This document shows, piece by piece, positions 1-9,571 of a stretch of 64,000 bases of DNA (its first letter is position 1; every line of letters starts with the position of its first letter). A model generated the notes under the pieces. It was given only the letters and a program-made list of their open reading frames with translations, ran no database searches and was not told the origin of the DNA. The DNA is taken from NCBI RefSeq assembly GCF_030817495.1, contig NZ_JAUSZK010000001.1, positions 2,397,001 through 2,461,000 on the forward strand, in the 5' to 3' direction. The stretch comes from Streptomyces sp. V3I7. Its GTDB lineage: Bacteria > Actinomycetota > Actinomycetes > Streptomycetales > Streptomycetaceae. A program made the translations under genes and the position numbers.

Positions 1-1363
1 CGACGTCGTACACCTTCGCGAAGAGGACGGCGTCCTCGCTCGTCGACCGTACGTGCGCGGTCGCCGTGGGGGAGCCGGTGATGCGCAGGTCGCGGCGCAT
101 GGGCGCGGAGTCGAAGCGGGCGTACTGGCCGGGGAAGTCGAAGGACACCCCGACGCCGAGCGCGGACATCTGGCCGAGGCCGCCGCCGTCGAGGCCGGGC
201 AGGGCGGAGAGGGCGGGCGGGCTGGCGCCGGCCGGGTTGGTGACGCGCTGCTCGCCGCCGCGCAGCGCGACCGGGCGCGGGTGGCCGTCGAGTCCCGGGT
301 ACGTTCCCGAGCTCGCGCCCCGCAACCGGGCCGCGCCGTCGGTGGAGTCGACGCCTCCGGTGCGGGTGACGCGGAAGGCGGGGCCGGTGTCGGCGGACCG
401 GTCGCCCTTGAGGTAGCGGTCGAACCAGGCCGTCACGCGGGCCTGGACACGCGCCGTCTCCATGTCGCCGCCGTCGTGTCCGCCCGCGATCCAGTCGACG
501 TCGACCGGGGCGCCGTTCGCCCGGATCGCCTTCTCGGCGGCGTCGGAGTGGGCGAGGGTGAACAGGGAGTCGGTCTGGCCCTGGAACAGCAGCGTGGGGA
601 CCTTGATGCGGTCGGCGACGGCGACCGGTGAGCGCTCCTGGAGCAGCTTGCGCGCGGCCGCGTCCGGCTTGCCGGCCGTGGCGACCCGGTCGTACATCCG
701 GCACAGCGCGGGCTCGAACTCCTCGCAGCCGCCGCCGGTGTTGTAGAAGAGTCCGGCCCACAGCCGCTTGAACACCCCGCCCGGGAAGAGGGCGTCGGCG
801 AGGTTCCAGTAGGTGATCGCCGGGGCGATGGCGTCCACCCGGTGGTCGTACCCGGCGGTGAGCAGGGAGACCGCGCCGCCGTAGGAGGCGCCGGCCATGC
901 CCACGCGCGGGTCGCCGGGCCCGTCGAGCTCGACCTGGGGCTGCTGGGCGAGCCAGTCCACCAGCCGTGTGGCGTCGGCCACTTCACCGCGGGGGTCGTT
1001 CAGCCCGATCGGGCCGGTCGAGCCGCCGAAGCCGCGCGCGGACCAGGTCAGGACGGCGTATCCGTGCCGGGCGAGGTCCTCGGCCTGCTGCCGCAGGTCC
1101 GCCTTGCTGCCGCCGAAGCCGTGCGCCAGCAGGACGGCGGGGCGTCTGCCCGGGGCCGTGGAGGTGAAGTAGGAGGTGTCGACGCGCACTCCGCCGCCCA
1201 TGGCCATGACCTGGTCGGTCCGGCGCACCTGGGGTACGTCGTCGGAGGCGACGGCCGTCGTCCACGTACCCGCACCGGCGAGCACGACGACGGCGGCCGC
1301 GGCGGCCACTATCCGCCGCGGCCCCCGAAACAGCCTCCGCAGTCCGGCGGTTCGAAGATCCAT
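1..1363 (-). CDS. Secreted/membrane-anchored alpha/beta hydrolase, CocE/NonD (peptidase S15-like) family, partial
   Basis: The gene starts with ATG at 1363 and runs off the window edge, leaving about 454 residues without a stop. The N-terminus has an Arg-rich stretch followed by an Ala/Val-rich hydrophobic segment (residues 19-39), a signal peptide or membrane anchor. The motif HGFGGSKADLR (from residue 81) suits an oxyanion loop, GASYGG places the nucleophile Ser at about 160, and FQGQTDSLF and GGHDG downstream supply likely Asp and His. The part near the edge resembles the start of the jelly-roll domain that follows the catalytic domain in S15/CocE hydrolases. The substrate is unknown; acyl, ester or X-Pro peptide hydrolysis are all possible. 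It lies downstream of the APC permease on the same strand, 153 nt away. Confidence 0.85.
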   Translation of the reverse strand, partial: MDLRTAGLRRLFRGPRRIVAAAAAVVVLAGAGTWTTAVASDDVPQVRRTDQVMAMGGGVRVDTSYFTSTAPGRRPAVLLAHGFGGSKADLRQQAEDLARHGYAVLTWSARGFGGSTGPIGLNDPRGEVADATRLVDWLAQQPQVELDGPGDPRVGMAGASYGGAVSLLTAGYDHRVDAIAPAITYWNLADALFPGGVFKRLWAGLFYNTGGGCEEFEPALCRMYDRVATAGKPDAAARKLLQERSPVAVADRIKVPTLLFQGQTDSLFTLAHSDAAEKAIRANGAPVDVDWIAGGHDGGDMETARVQARVTAWFDRYLKGDRSADTGPAFRVTRTGGVDSTDGAARLRGASSGTYPGLDGHPRPVALRGGEQRVTNPAGASPPALSALPGLDGGGLGQMSALGVGVSFDFPGQYARFDSAPMRRDLRITGSPTATAHVRSTSEDAVLFAKVYDV

Positions 1364-1516
1364 GTCCCCCACCGTACGGGTCACCCTCGCCGACCCGAAG
1401 CGCCTGCGAGGCTGAACCTCCGCCCCTCCCGAGGGAGTACGGGCCCGGTGCGGCATACCGCGGCCGTGGTACGGAGGCTGACGTTCCGTCGTCGGCGGGC
1501 GTCGTGCTGCCGTGTG

Positions 1517-2923
1517 TCAGGCCCGCGCGTCCTCCGGGATGGAGACCAGCCAGTGGGTGGCGTGGCGGGGGCGGAGGTAGAGGGCCCAGTAGAGGGTGGC
1601 GACGGCGGTGATGCCGCCGGTCCACAGCAGGTAGCTCATCTCCTGCTGGCTGAGGATGTAGGCCAGGACGGCGATGAGCAGCACCGGCATGGCGGGCCAC
1701 AGGGGCATGCGCCAGGCGGGCGTCTCGCGGTGGGCGCCGCGGCGGGCGAGCAGGGCGGCGACCGCGACGAGCAGGTACATGGCGGTCACCGAGACGCCGG
1801 TGACGCCGTACAGGGTGTCCAGGTTGACGAAGCAGAGCAGGGCGCCGGGGACGCCGACCGCGAGGGTGGCGACCCACGGGGAGCCGAAGCGGCCGAGCTT
1901 GGCGAAGAGCTGGTTGACCGGCTCGGGCCAGGCCTTGTCGCGGGCCGAGGCGAACAGGACGCGGGAGTTCTGGATGACCATCACGATGCCCGCGTTGACG
2001 ATCGCGAGGGCCACGCAGAGGCTGACGAAGGTACCGACGGCGGTGTTCGACCAGGCGGTGACCATGGAGCTGATGTCGCCGCCGGTCAGCTCCTTCAGGT
2101 CCGAGGCGCCCAGGGTGATGGCGACGACCGGCACCAGGATGATCACGGAGGAGATGGCGAGGGTGGCCAGGACCGTGCGGGCGACGGTGCGGCGCGGGTT
2201 CTCCAGTTCCTCGGAGAGGTAGACGGCCGTGGAGAAGCCCTGGGTGACGAAGAGGGCGATGGCGAGGCCGGAGACGACGAGCATGCCGGTCACGGTGTCC
2301 GTGTGGTGGCCGGTTCCCGCGACCTGCATCGACAGCAGGCTGCCCGGGCCGCGGTGGCTGTGCGTGAAGCCGAGCAGGGCGACGACCGCGGCGGCGATGA
2401 CCTCCAGCACCAGGAAGACGCCGGTGATCCAGGCGTTGGCGCGCAGGTCGAGCAGGCCGGCGAGGGTGGCGAGCAGCATCACGCCGGCGCCGGCCATCGC
2501 CGGGTCGAGGTGGACGAGCGGCGCGAGGTAGTCGGCGGTGCCCATCGCGATGACCGGCGGCACGATCAGCACCACCAGCAGGGACAGCACGAAGACGAGC
2601 CAGCCCGCCAGCCGTCCGGCGAGCGTCGACACCATGGCGTACTCGCCGCCCGCGCTGGGGATGAGCGTGCCGAGCTCCGAGTAGCAGAACGCCACCGCGA
2701 TGCAGAGCAGGGAGCCGATGGCGATGGTGAGGGCGGTGGCGGTGCCGAGCGAGCCGAACAGGTCGGGGACCACGACGAACAGCGTGGAGGCCGGTGTCAC
2801 GCACGACAGGGTCAGCAGGGTCCCGCCGACCACTCCGATGGAGCGCTTGAGCGTCTGGGGGCGGTCCGAGGTCCCCTCGGGGACGGGGTCGGCGGCCGGG
2901 GCTGAGCGGAGCGTGTCGGTCAT
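1517..2923 (-). CDS. APC-superfamily amino acid permease
   Basis: A 468-residue polytopic membrane protein. After a short polar N-terminus comes the first hydrophobic helix with the APC-type sequence GVVGGTLLTLSCVTPAST (from about residue 31), then repeated hydrophobic segments to the C-terminus, compatible with about 12 helices. The stretch SELGTLIPSAGGEYAMV is the conserved APC/AAT segment between helices 2 and 3. It should import an amino acid, amine or related organic cation by proton or ion coupling; the substrate cannot be read from sequence. It sits downstream of the inositol operon but is separated by the mmsA terminator and a 301-nt gap containing a palindrome, so it probably has its own promoter. 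Confidence 0.88.
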   Translation of the reverse strand: MTDTLRSAPAADPVPEGTSDRPQTLKRSIGVVGGTLLTLSCVTPASTLFVVVPDLFGSLGTATALTIAIGSLLCIAVAFCYSELGTLIPSAGGEYAMVSTLAGRLAGWLVFVLSLLVVLIVPPVIAMGTADYLAPLVHLDPAMAGAGVMLLATLAGLLDLRANAWITGVFLVLEVIAAAVVALLGFTHSHRGPGSLLSMQVAGTGHHTDTVTGMLVVSGLAIALFVTQGFSTAVYLSEELENPRRTVARTVLATLAISSVIILVPVVAITLGASDLKELTGGDISSMVTAWSNTAVGTFVSLCVALAIVNAGIVMVIQNSRVLFASARDKAWPEPVNQLFAKLGRFGSPWVATLAVGVPGALLCFVNLDTLYGVTGVSVTAMYLLVAVAALLARRGAHRETPAWRMPLWPAMPVLLIAVLAYILSQQEMSYLLWTGGITAVATLYWALYLRPRHATHWLVSIPEDARA

Positions 2924-3059
2924 ACGGGGGTCCGATCGACTCGTGCGGTGATGGCTCGTACGGGAGCGCTATCGCCTCCGGAAGGCTCGTGGCGTACGTC
3001 TCTCTCGCTCCCAGGCGCTGCATCGAACACCGACGAAAACCATTGCGTCAATGGGTGTC

Positions 3060-3080
3060 CACCTACGGAATTCGTAGGTG
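3060..3080. promoter_or_regulatory. Candidate operator palindrome upstream of the APC permease
   Basis: The sequence CACCTACG-GAATT-CGTAGGTG has perfect 8-bp arms around a 5-nt centre that is itself nearly palindromic. It lies 137 nt upstream of the permease start and is not followed by a T-run on either strand, so an operator fits better than a terminator. The binding protein is unknown. The assignment is inference from symmetry and location. Confidence 0.45.
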
Positions 3081-3166
3081 AACAGCGGCTGTTGGCGCGC
3101 TTACAGCAGCATCACGCCCAGATTTCCCCGCCGTTCCTCCATACGGGAACCGCAGGTGCCGCCGCG

Positions 3167-3210
3167 AAAAAAAATCGGGCCCGGAAGCAGCGGTGACTGC
3201 CTCCGGGCCC
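3167..3210 (-). terminator. Rho-independent terminator of the iol-mmsA operon
   Basis: GGGCCCGGA (3177-3185) pairs with TCCGGGCCC (3202-3210), and the inner GCAG/CTGC extends the stem around a CGGTGA loop. On the minus strand the hairpin is followed at once by an eight-T tract (A-run 3167-3174). It begins 15 nt after the mmsA stop codon. This is a textbook intrinsic terminator, unusual for a genome where most terminators lack the T-run. Confidence 0.93.
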
Positions 3211-3224
3211 GGGATCCCGCGGGC

Positions 3225-4727
<1,503 letters not shown>

Positions 4728-4741
4728 GCCCGGTCACTCCT

Positions 4742-6664
4742 TCACAGATGGCGGCGTCGGGTCGACACGTGCCGTTCGTACAGCTCGCGTGCCTTGACCG
4801 CCGACGGTCGGGTCGCGGTCTCGGCCACAGGAACATCCCACCAGGCCTGGGCTCCGGGCGCGCCCGACACAGTGTCGTCCGTTTCGGTCTCGACGTAGAC
4901 ACATGTGGGGGTGTCGGCGGCGCGCGCCTCGGCGAGCGCCGCGCGCAGCTCCCCCGCAGTCGCCGCCCGCAGCACGCGCATGCCGAGGCTGGCGGCGTTG
5001 GCGGCGAGGTCGACGGGCAGGGGGTCGCCCGTGTAACCGCCCTCGGGGCCCTGGTAGCGGTAGGCGGTGCCGAACCGCTCGGCGCCCACCGACTCCGACA
5101 GGCCGCCGATCGAGGCGTACCCGTGGTTCTGCACGAGCAGCATCTTGATCGGGATGCCCTCCTGCACGGCGGTCACGATCTCGGTCGGCATCATCAGGTA
5201 CGTCCCGTCGCCGACCAGCGCCCACACGTTCCTCTCCGGCGCCGCGAGCCGTACCCCGATCGCGGCCGGGATCTCGTAGCCCATGCATGAGTAGCCGTAC
5301 TCCACGTGGTACTGGTCCCGCGACCGCGCCCGCCACAGCTTGTGCAGGTCGCCGGGGAGGGAGCCGGCGGCGTTCACGATCACGTCGGTCTCGTCGACCA
5401 CGGCGTCGAGCGCGCCCAGCACCTGCGCCTGGGTCGGCCGTGCGCCGGGATCGGGGGCGGCGTAGGCGGCGTCGACGCGCCGCTCCCAGCGCCGCTTCTC
5501 CTCGCCGTACTCGGCCACGTACGTTTCCTCGACCCGGTGTTCGTGCAGTCGGAGCGCCTCGGTCAGCTCCTCCAGGCCGCTGCGCGCGTCCGCGATCAGC
5601 GGCAAACCGGCGAGCCGGTGGCCCTCGGACGGGGAGAGGGTGAGGTTGACGAAGCGGACGTCCGGGTTCTGGAACAGGGTGCCGGAGGCGGTGGTGAAGT
5701 CGGTCCAGCGGGTGCCGACGCCGATCACCAGGTCGGCGGTGCGGGCCAGTTGGTCCGCGGTGGCGGTGCCGGTGTGGCCGATGCCGCCGACGTCCTGCGG
5801 GTGGTCCCAGCGCAGGGAGCCCTTGCCGGACTGGGTGGAGGCGACCGGAATGCCGGTGGCCGCTGCGAACTCGGCGAGCGCCTCCTCGGCGCGGCTGTGG
5901 TGGACACCGCCGCCCGCGACGACGAGCGGCCGGCGCGCGGCGCGGATCGCCCGTACGGCCGCGGCGAGTTCGGCCGGATCCGCACCCGGACGCCGTACGG
6001 TCCATACGCGCGTCGCGAAGAACTCCTCGGGCCAGTCGTACGCCTCGGCCTGGACGTCCTGGGGCAGCGCGAGCGTCACGGCACCTGTCTCGGCGGGGTC
6101 GGCGAGCACGCGCATCGCCTGGAGCGCGGACGGGATCAGGGCCTCGGGCCGGGTGATCCGGTCGAAGTACCGCGACACCGGGCGCAGGCTGTCGTTGACC
6201 GACACATCGCCCGCGTACGGGACCTGGAGCTGCTGGAGGACCGGGTCGGCGGGGCGGGTGGCGAAGGTGTCGCCGGGCAGGAGCAGTACCGGCAGGTGGT
6301 TGATGGTGGCGAGGGCGGCGCCGGTGACGAGGTTGGTGGCGCCGGGGCCGATGGAGGTCGTCACCGCGTGCGTGGACAGCCGGCCCGACTGCCGGGCGTA
6401 GCCGACCGCCGCGTGCACCATGGCCTGTTCGTTGCGGCCCTGGTGGTACGGCATCACGGGGGGTGTGGCGGGTGTCTCCCCACTGGGCACAGTGGCGTAC
6501 TCGACGAGGGCCTGCCCGATCCCGGCGACGTTGCCGTGCCCGAAGATGCCCCACGTCGCGCCGATCAGCCGCTGCCGTACGCCGTCCCGCTCGGTGTACT
6601 GCGCGGAGAGGAAGCGGACGAGCGCCTGTGCGACGGTGAGCCGCTCAGTGGCCGGCGAGGTCAT
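4742..6664 (-). CDS. iolD: 3D-(3,5/4)-trihydroxycyclohexane-1,2-dione acylhydrolase
   Basis: A 640-residue thiamine-diphosphate enzyme that opens the ring of trihydroxycyclohexane-1,2-dione to 5-deoxy-glucuronate in inositol catabolism. It has the three-domain layout of acetolactate-synthase relatives: an N-terminal pyrimidine-binding domain with HGNVAGIG and the YHQGRNEQAMVHAAVGYARQ segment, a central domain, and a C-terminal PP domain with YSCMGYEIPAAIG and VGDGTYLMMPTEI. The ATG at 6664 is chosen because it overlaps the iolB stop in an ATGA quartet; the frame stays open upstream but that part is antisense-like noise inside iolB. It is the fourth gene of the operon. Confidence 0.95.
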   Translation of the reverse strand: MTSPATERLTVAQALVRFLSAQYTERDGVRQRLIGATWGIFGHGNVAGIGQALVEYATVPSGETPATPPVMPYHQGRNEQAMVHAAVGYARQSGRLSTHAVTTSIGPGATNLVTGAALATINHLPVLLLPGDTFATRPADPVLQQLQVPYAGDVSVNDSLRPVSRYFDRITRPEALIPSALQAMRVLADPAETGAVTLALPQDVQAEAYDWPEEFFATRVWTVRRPGADPAELAAAVRAIRAARRPLVVAGGGVHHSRAEEALAEFAAATGIPVASTQSGKGSLRWDHPQDVGGIGHTGTATADQLARTADLVIGVGTRWTDFTTASGTLFQNPDVRFVNLTLSPSEGHRLAGLPLIADARSGLEELTEALRLHEHRVEETYVAEYGEEKRRWERRVDAAYAAPDPGARPTQAQVLGALDAVVDETDVIVNAAGSLPGDLHKLWRARSRDQYHVEYGYSCMGYEIPAAIGVRLAAPERNVWALVGDGTYLMMPTEIVTAVQEGIPIKMLLVQNHGYASIGGLSESVGAERFGTAYRYQGPEGGYTGDPLPVDLAANAASLGMRVLRAATAGELRAALAEARAADTPTCVYVETETDDTVSGAPGAQAWWDVPVAETATRPSAVKARELYERHVSTRRRHL

Positions 6665-7494
6665 CGGTAGCCCTCCGTGTGCTCGGGGTGGAAGCGGATC
6701 CGCCATTCCCGGCTCTCGCCGGGTCCGGCCATGACGTTGAGGTAGTACATGGCGTGGCCGGGCTGGGCGACGGACGGGCCGTGCCAGCCGTCCGGGACGA
6801 GGACGACGTCGCCGGTGCGGACCTCGGCAAGGACGTCGGCGCCGCCCTCCCGCGAGGGGAACACCCGCTGGTAGCCGAAGCCGTGCGGCCCGTCGATCTC
6901 GAAGTAGTAGATCTCCTCCAGCTCGCACTCCTCTCCCGGCCGGTGCTCGTCGTGCTTGTGCGGCGGGTACGAGGACCAGTTGCCGCCGGGCGTGATCACC
7001 TCGACGGCGATGAGCCGGTCGCAGTCGAAGGCGTCGGCGGCGGCGAAGCCCCGCACCTGGCGGGCGCAGGTGCCGCTGCCGCGCTGTTCGACGGGGACCT
7101 CCGGCGCGGGGCCGTAGCGGGCGGGGAGTCGTCGCTCGCACTTCGCTCCTGCCAGGGCGAAGCGGCCTCCCGCGCCGGAGGCGATCTGGACCCGGGCGTC
7201 ACGGGGCGCGTACACGAAGTCGGAGACTGCCGCGAACACGCTTTCCCGTCCCAGGATGTGAAACTCTCGGTCCTCTTGGTCCTCTGCGCCGTCCTCGACA
7301 CGCACCGTACAGCCGCCGCTGAGCGGAAGCACGATCCACTCCCTCTCACCGGTGACGAATGTGTGCGTGGCCCCCGGATCGAGTGCGAGGACCCGCAGCG
7401 CGCCGTACGTCCACCCGGCCCGCGCGGGGTCGACGTCGACGGCGTACGGGCCGCGCGCGGCCGCGCCGTCGGGCAGGTACAGGTCTTCGGTCAT
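6661..7494 (-). CDS. iolB: 5-deoxy-glucuronate isomerase
   Basis: A 277-residue IolB-family bicupin that isomerises 5-deoxy-D-glucuronate to 5-dehydro-2-deoxy-D-gluconate. The C-terminal cupin shows the metal-binding pattern SSYPPHKHDEH followed by ELEEIYYFE and a later WHGPSV, matching family metal ligands. Usual family length is 270-300 residues. GAGGA lies 5 nt before the ATG at 7494. Its stop overlaps the iolD start by 4 nt and it begins 7 nt after the aldolase-like gene, so translational coupling is likely. Confidence 0.95.
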   Translation of the reverse strand: MTEDLYLPDGAAARGPYAVDVDPARAGWTYGALRVLALDPGATHTFVTGEREWIVLPLSGGCTVRVEDGAEDQEDREFHILGRESVFAAVSDFVYAPRDARVQIASGAGGRFALAGAKCERRLPARYGPAPEVPVEQRGSGTCARQVRGFAAADAFDCDRLIAVEVITPGGNWSSYPPHKHDEHRPGEECELEEIYYFEIDGPHGFGYQRVFPSREGGADVLAEVRTGDVVLVPDGWHGPSVAQPGHAMYYLNVMAGPGESREWRIRFHPEHTEGYR

Positions 7495-7501
7495 GCGGTC
7501 C

Positions 7502-8446
7502 TCACAGCGGTCCTGTCGCGGTGTCCACGAGCGTGGCGGCGGTGTCCACGGCGGCCGTCACGTCGCCGTCCGCCGGATACAGCAGCGAGCGGCCGACCAC
7601 CAGGCCGCGCACGGTGGGGAGTTGGAGGGCGCCGCGCCACTTCTCGTACGCGGCGAGCTGGTCCTCGGGATCGTCGCCCGGGTCGCCGCCGAGGAGGACG
7701 GCGGGCAGCGTGGAGGTCTCCAACACGCGGGCCATGTCGTCGGGGTGCTCGGTGACGGGGATCTTCAGCCAGGTGTAGGCCGAACTGCCGCCCAGGCCGG
7801 AGGCGATGGCGATGGCCCGGGTGACCGCCTCGGCGCTCAGGTCGTTGCGCAGCCGGCCCTTGGGGGTGCGGCGGCTGATGAACGGCTCGACGAACAGCGG
7901 GAGTCGGCGGGCCGCCATGGCGTCGACGGTACGGGCGGCGGACTCCAGGGTGGTGAGGGAGCCCGGGTCGTCGAGGCAGACGCGCAGGAGCAGCTTGCCC
8001 GCGTCGAAGCGGCGGCGCTCGATGGCCTTCGGGCGCAGGCCCGTGAAGCGGTCGTCCAGTTCGAAGGAGGCGCCGTGCAGACCGCCGCGGTTCATCGAGC
8101 CGAGGACGACCTTGCGGTCCAGGGCGCCGAGCAGCAGCAGGTCGTCGAGGATGTCGGCGGTGGCGAGGACGCCGTCCACCCCGGGGCGGGACAGCGCCAG
8201 GCACAGGCGTTCCAGGAGGTCGGCGCGGCGGGCCATGGCCAGGGCGCGGTCGCCGACGCCGAGGATGCCGCGGGCCGTGTGGTCGGCGGCGACGATCAGG
8301 AGCCGGCCGCGCGGTCCGAGCAGCGGCCTTCTGATCCGGGCGGCGGCGGCCTCGGCGATGGCCTCGGGGTGATGGGTGCGGGTGTGGACGAGCGCGGGCA
8401 CGTCGACCCGTACGTGTCCCTCGCCGTGGGCCTGGGCGGTCGTCAT
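7502..8446 (-). CDS. Cgl0159-family (beta/alpha)8 protein, probable class I aldolase of inositol catabolism
   Basis: A 314-residue TIM-barrel protein of the actinobacterial group found beside iolC, related to DeoC/FbaB-like and IolC C-terminal aldolase domains. Landmarks are LLIVAADHTARG (about residue 46), LATADILDDLLLLGALDRKVVLGSMNRGG in the middle (split here by description: ADILDDL then KVVLGSMNRGG), LLRVCLDD, AYTWLKIPVTEH with a possible Schiff-base Lys, and RGLVVGRSLLYP near the end. The inferred role is cleavage of 6-phospho-5-dehydro-2-deoxygluconate, in place of IolJ. The ATG at 8446 is chosen for the 4-nt overlap with iolC. The family assignment is solid; the exact reaction is inferred from the neighbours. 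Confidence 0.82.
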   Translation of the reverse strand: MTTAQAHGEGHVRVDVPALVHTRTHHPEAIAEAAAARIRRPLLGPRGRLLIVAADHTARGILGVGDRALAMARRADLLERLCLALSRPGVDGVLATADILDDLLLLGALDRKVVLGSMNRGGLHGASFELDDRFTGLRPKAIERRRFDAGKLLLRVCLDDPGSLTTLESAARTVDAMAARRLPLFVEPFISRRTPKGRLRNDLSAEAVTRAIAIASGLGGSSAYTWLKIPVTEHPDDMARVLETSTLPAVLLGGDPGDDPEDQLAAYEKWRGALQLPTVRGLVVGRSLLYPADGDVTAAVDTAATLVDTATGPL

Positions 8447-9393
8447 CGCACCGCTCCCGCGGCGAGGGCGGCGGCCACCTCGTCCGGGGTGGGCATCGCC
8501 GAGGAGCACTCCAGCCGGGAGGCGACGATCGCGCCGGCCGCGTTGGCGTGCCGCATGATCTGCCCCAACTCCCAGCCCGAGAGCAGCCCGTGGCACAGGG
8601 AGCCGCCGAAGGCGTCGCCGGCGCCGAGCCCGTTGAGGACGGTGACCGGGAGCGGCGGGACCTCGGCGGACTCGCCGTTCCGGCCGACCGCCAGGACGCC
8701 CTCGGGTCCCTGTTTGACGACGGCGAGTTCGACCCCGGCGTCGAGCAACGCGCGGGCGGCAGCGTGCGGTTCGCGGGTCCCGGTGGCGATCTCCACTTCG
8801 TCGAGGTTGCCGACGGCGACGGTGGCGTGGCGCAGGGCCTCGGCGTAGAAAGGGCGGGCGGTGTCCGGGTCGGCCCAGAACATGGGGCGCCAGTCCAGGT
8901 CGAAGACCGTCGGGCCGGCCCTGGCGCGGTGGGCGAGCGCCGTGAGGGTGGCCGTGCGGCTGGGCTCCTCGCTCAGCCCGGTGCCGGTGACCCAGAAGAC
9001 GCGGGCGTCCCGGACGGCGTCGAGGTCCAGCTCGCCGGCCTCGATCTCCAGGTCGGGGGCCTTGGGCCGGCGGTAGAAGTACAGCGGGAAGTCGTCCGGC
9101 GGGAAGACCTCGCAGAAGGTGACCGGGGTGGGCAGCCCGGGGACCGGGGTGACCCAGCGGTCGTCGACGCCGAAGCCGCGCAGGGCCTCGTGCGCGTAGA
9201 CGCCGAACGGGTCGTCACCGGTGCGGGTGATGACGGCGGTACGCCGGCCGAGGCGGGCGGCGGCAACCGCGACGTTGGTGGCCGACCCGCCGAGGAACTT
9301 GCCGAAGGTCGACACGCGCGCGAGCGGGACGCCCGTCTGCATCGGGTAGAGGTCCACGCCGATCCGCCCCATGGTGATCAGGTCGTACCCCAT
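8443..9393 (-). CDS. iolC: 5-dehydro-2-deoxygluconokinase
   Basis: A 316-residue PfkB-family sugar kinase that phosphorylates 5-dehydro-2-deoxy-D-gluconate at C6. The N-terminal MGYDLITMGRIGVDLYP and GKFLGGSATNVAVAAARLG form the sugar-binding part (PfkB signature 1). GLGAGDAFGG at about 255-264 is signature 2 with the catalytic Asp. Start choice: an ATG at 9399 lies directly against GGAAGG, while the ATG at 9393 has that ribosome-binding site 7 nt upstream, so 9393 is preferred. It is the first gene of the operon, behind a clear promoter and a dyad operator shared with the divergent gene. Confidence 0.93.
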   Translation of the reverse strand: MGYDLITMGRIGVDLYPMQTGVPLARVSTFGKFLGGSATNVAVAAARLGRRTAVITRTGDDPFGVYAHEALRGFGVDDRWVTPVPGLPTPVTFCEVFPPDDFPLYFYRRPKAPDLEIEAGELDLDAVRDARVFWVTGTGLSEEPSRTATLTALAHRARAGPTVFDLDWRPMFWADPDTARPFYAEALRHATVAVGNLDEVEIATGTREPHAAARALLDAGVELAVVKQGPEGVLAVGRNGESAEVPPLPVTVLNGLGAGDAFGGSLCHGLLSGWELGQIMRHANAAGAIVASRLECSSAMPTPDEVAAALAAGAVR

Positions 9394-9477
9394 CGGCATC
9401 CCTTCCGCGTCCCACGGTGCGCCGGCGCCTGAGGGGGTTGTGCCCTCGGGTCACCTGGTCCGCGCGGCTCTCCCCGG

Positions 9478-9507
9478 TTTGTAGCCCCGCACCCGAAGCC
9501 CTGTCAA
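9478..9507 (-). promoter_or_regulatory. Promoter of the iolC-mmsA operon
   Basis: Reading the minus strand, a perfect TTGACA (9507-9502) is followed after 18 nt by TACAAA (9483-9478). A start near 9471 would leave a leader of about 78 nt before iolC. The -35 hexamer is embedded in the left arm of the dyad at 9503-9540, so binding there should block this promoter. Confidence 0.7.
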
Positions 9508-9540
9508 TGCTTTGTCCGGACATTCGGACCAGTGCTTGAC
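9503..9540. promoter_or_regulatory. Nested dyad operator between iolC and the divergent isomerase gene
   Basis: Two inverted repeats share one centre at 9521.5: the inner GTCCG (9514-9518)/CGGAC (9525-9529) and the outer GTCAA (9503-9507)/TTGAC (9536-9540). Twelve of nineteen half-site positions are symmetric. The outer arms are the TTGAC parts of outward-facing -35 elements, so a single dimer or tetramer could control both directions. No regulator gene adjoins it. Confidence 0.6.
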
Positions 9541-9571
9541 ACCCCTTTCCCGGACCCGCACGCTGGCGGCC

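Larger units (their letters stand above)
2924..3224. other. Intergenic region between APC permease and mmsA
   Basis: These 301 nt hold no credible gene. On the mmsA side is an intrinsic terminator (3167-3210). In the middle is a perfect 8-bp dyad (3060-3080). The permease promoter must lie between that dyad and 2923, but I see no clear -35/-10 pair. Confidence 0.7.

Noticed and set aside
842..2905. Very long open frame on the plus strand opposite the hydrolase and APC permease genes
   Set aside because: Low-complexity Gly/Asp/Arg/Val translation typical of the antisense of GC-rich genes; the minus strand encodes clear family proteins.
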